From NCBI RefSeq assembly GCF_025252405.1, contig NZ_CP104307.1, positions 3,348,001 to 3,412,000 of the forward strand: DNA of 64,000 nt, given 5' to 3'. Position numbers and translations under genes: made by a program. Numbering within the stretch: position 1 is the stretch's first letter; every line of letters starts with the position of its first letter. This DNA comes from Flavobacterium sp. TR2 (GTDB taxonomy: Bacteria; Bacteroidota; Bacteroidia; Flavobacteriales; Flavobacteriaceae). The notes beneath the pieces were generated by a model. That model was not told where the DNA came from, did no database searches, and saw only the letters and a program-made list of their open reading frames with translations. Positions 63,999-64,000 of the stretch are shown here, piece after piece.

Positions 63999-64000
63999 GT

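Overview
The window looks like a chromosomal segment of a Flavobacterium-type Bacteroidota. It is AT-rich, has a SusC/SusD pair, a type IX secretion C-terminal sorting domain, a hybrid two-component system with AraC output, and TAnnTTTG-like -7 promoter elements. No rRNA, tRNA or CRISPR array was recognised.

Layout. (1) 1-9450, plus strand: urease operon. It holds the 3' part of ureC, a beta-barrel protein, ureE-F-G-D, a NicO/UreH-like nickel permease, a urea channel, a TonB-dependent receptor and another outer-membrane protein, so substrate entry, metal supply and enzyme maturation lie together. (2) 9516-11747: a protein of three fused Rid domains, and a convergent AraC regulator. (3) 12108-38023, minus strand: a heparin/heparan-sulfate utilisation locus. 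It has a T9SS-secreted heparin-lyase-I-like protein, an SDR dehydrogenase, a DUF4861 protein, a giant HTCS sensor-regulator, a heparinase II/III-fold enzyme, a sulfatase, SusD with an unusual insertion, SusC, two PL12 heparinase III paralogues and a GH88 unsaturated glucuronyl hydrolase. A motif reading ACAAATTCAAAAC on the minus strand recurs in front of several of these transcription units and may be the HTCS operator.

(4) 38.6-48.7 kb: a distinctly AT-richer 10-kb cassette. A tightly packed minus-strand operon encodes MazG, a predicted DNA-base hypermodification protein, a ThsB-like TIR, Nmad2, a TIR, a DUF3892-TIR fusion, a double-TIR protein, a SLOG-fold protein and a final TIR protein. 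A large serine recombinase and a 54-residue protein face away from it. The cassette is bounded by two direct copies of a ~130-bp dispersed repeat. The left arm of the left copy is the exact reverse complement of the right arm of the right copy, as expected if the cassette had integrated into the core of one repeat. This is the most likely candidate for a poorly described system: a TIR/SLOG nucleotide-signalling defence linked to nucleotide modification.

(5) 48.9-56.4 kb: a GC-richer redox/heme cluster (DUF3570, DUF4266, ApbE, thioredoxin-like, VIT-type metal transporter with a Fur-like box upstream, mono-heme cytochrome lipoprotein, truncated-hemoglobin-like lipoprotein, hemA). (6) 56.4-62.5 kb: more copies of the dispersed repeat around two DUF1254/DUF1214 lipoproteins, an outer-membrane protein and a stand-alone AraC DNA-binding domain. 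(7) 62.5-64 kb, minus strand: cupin, hexapeptide acetyltransferase and the end of an alpha/beta hydrolase running off the window.
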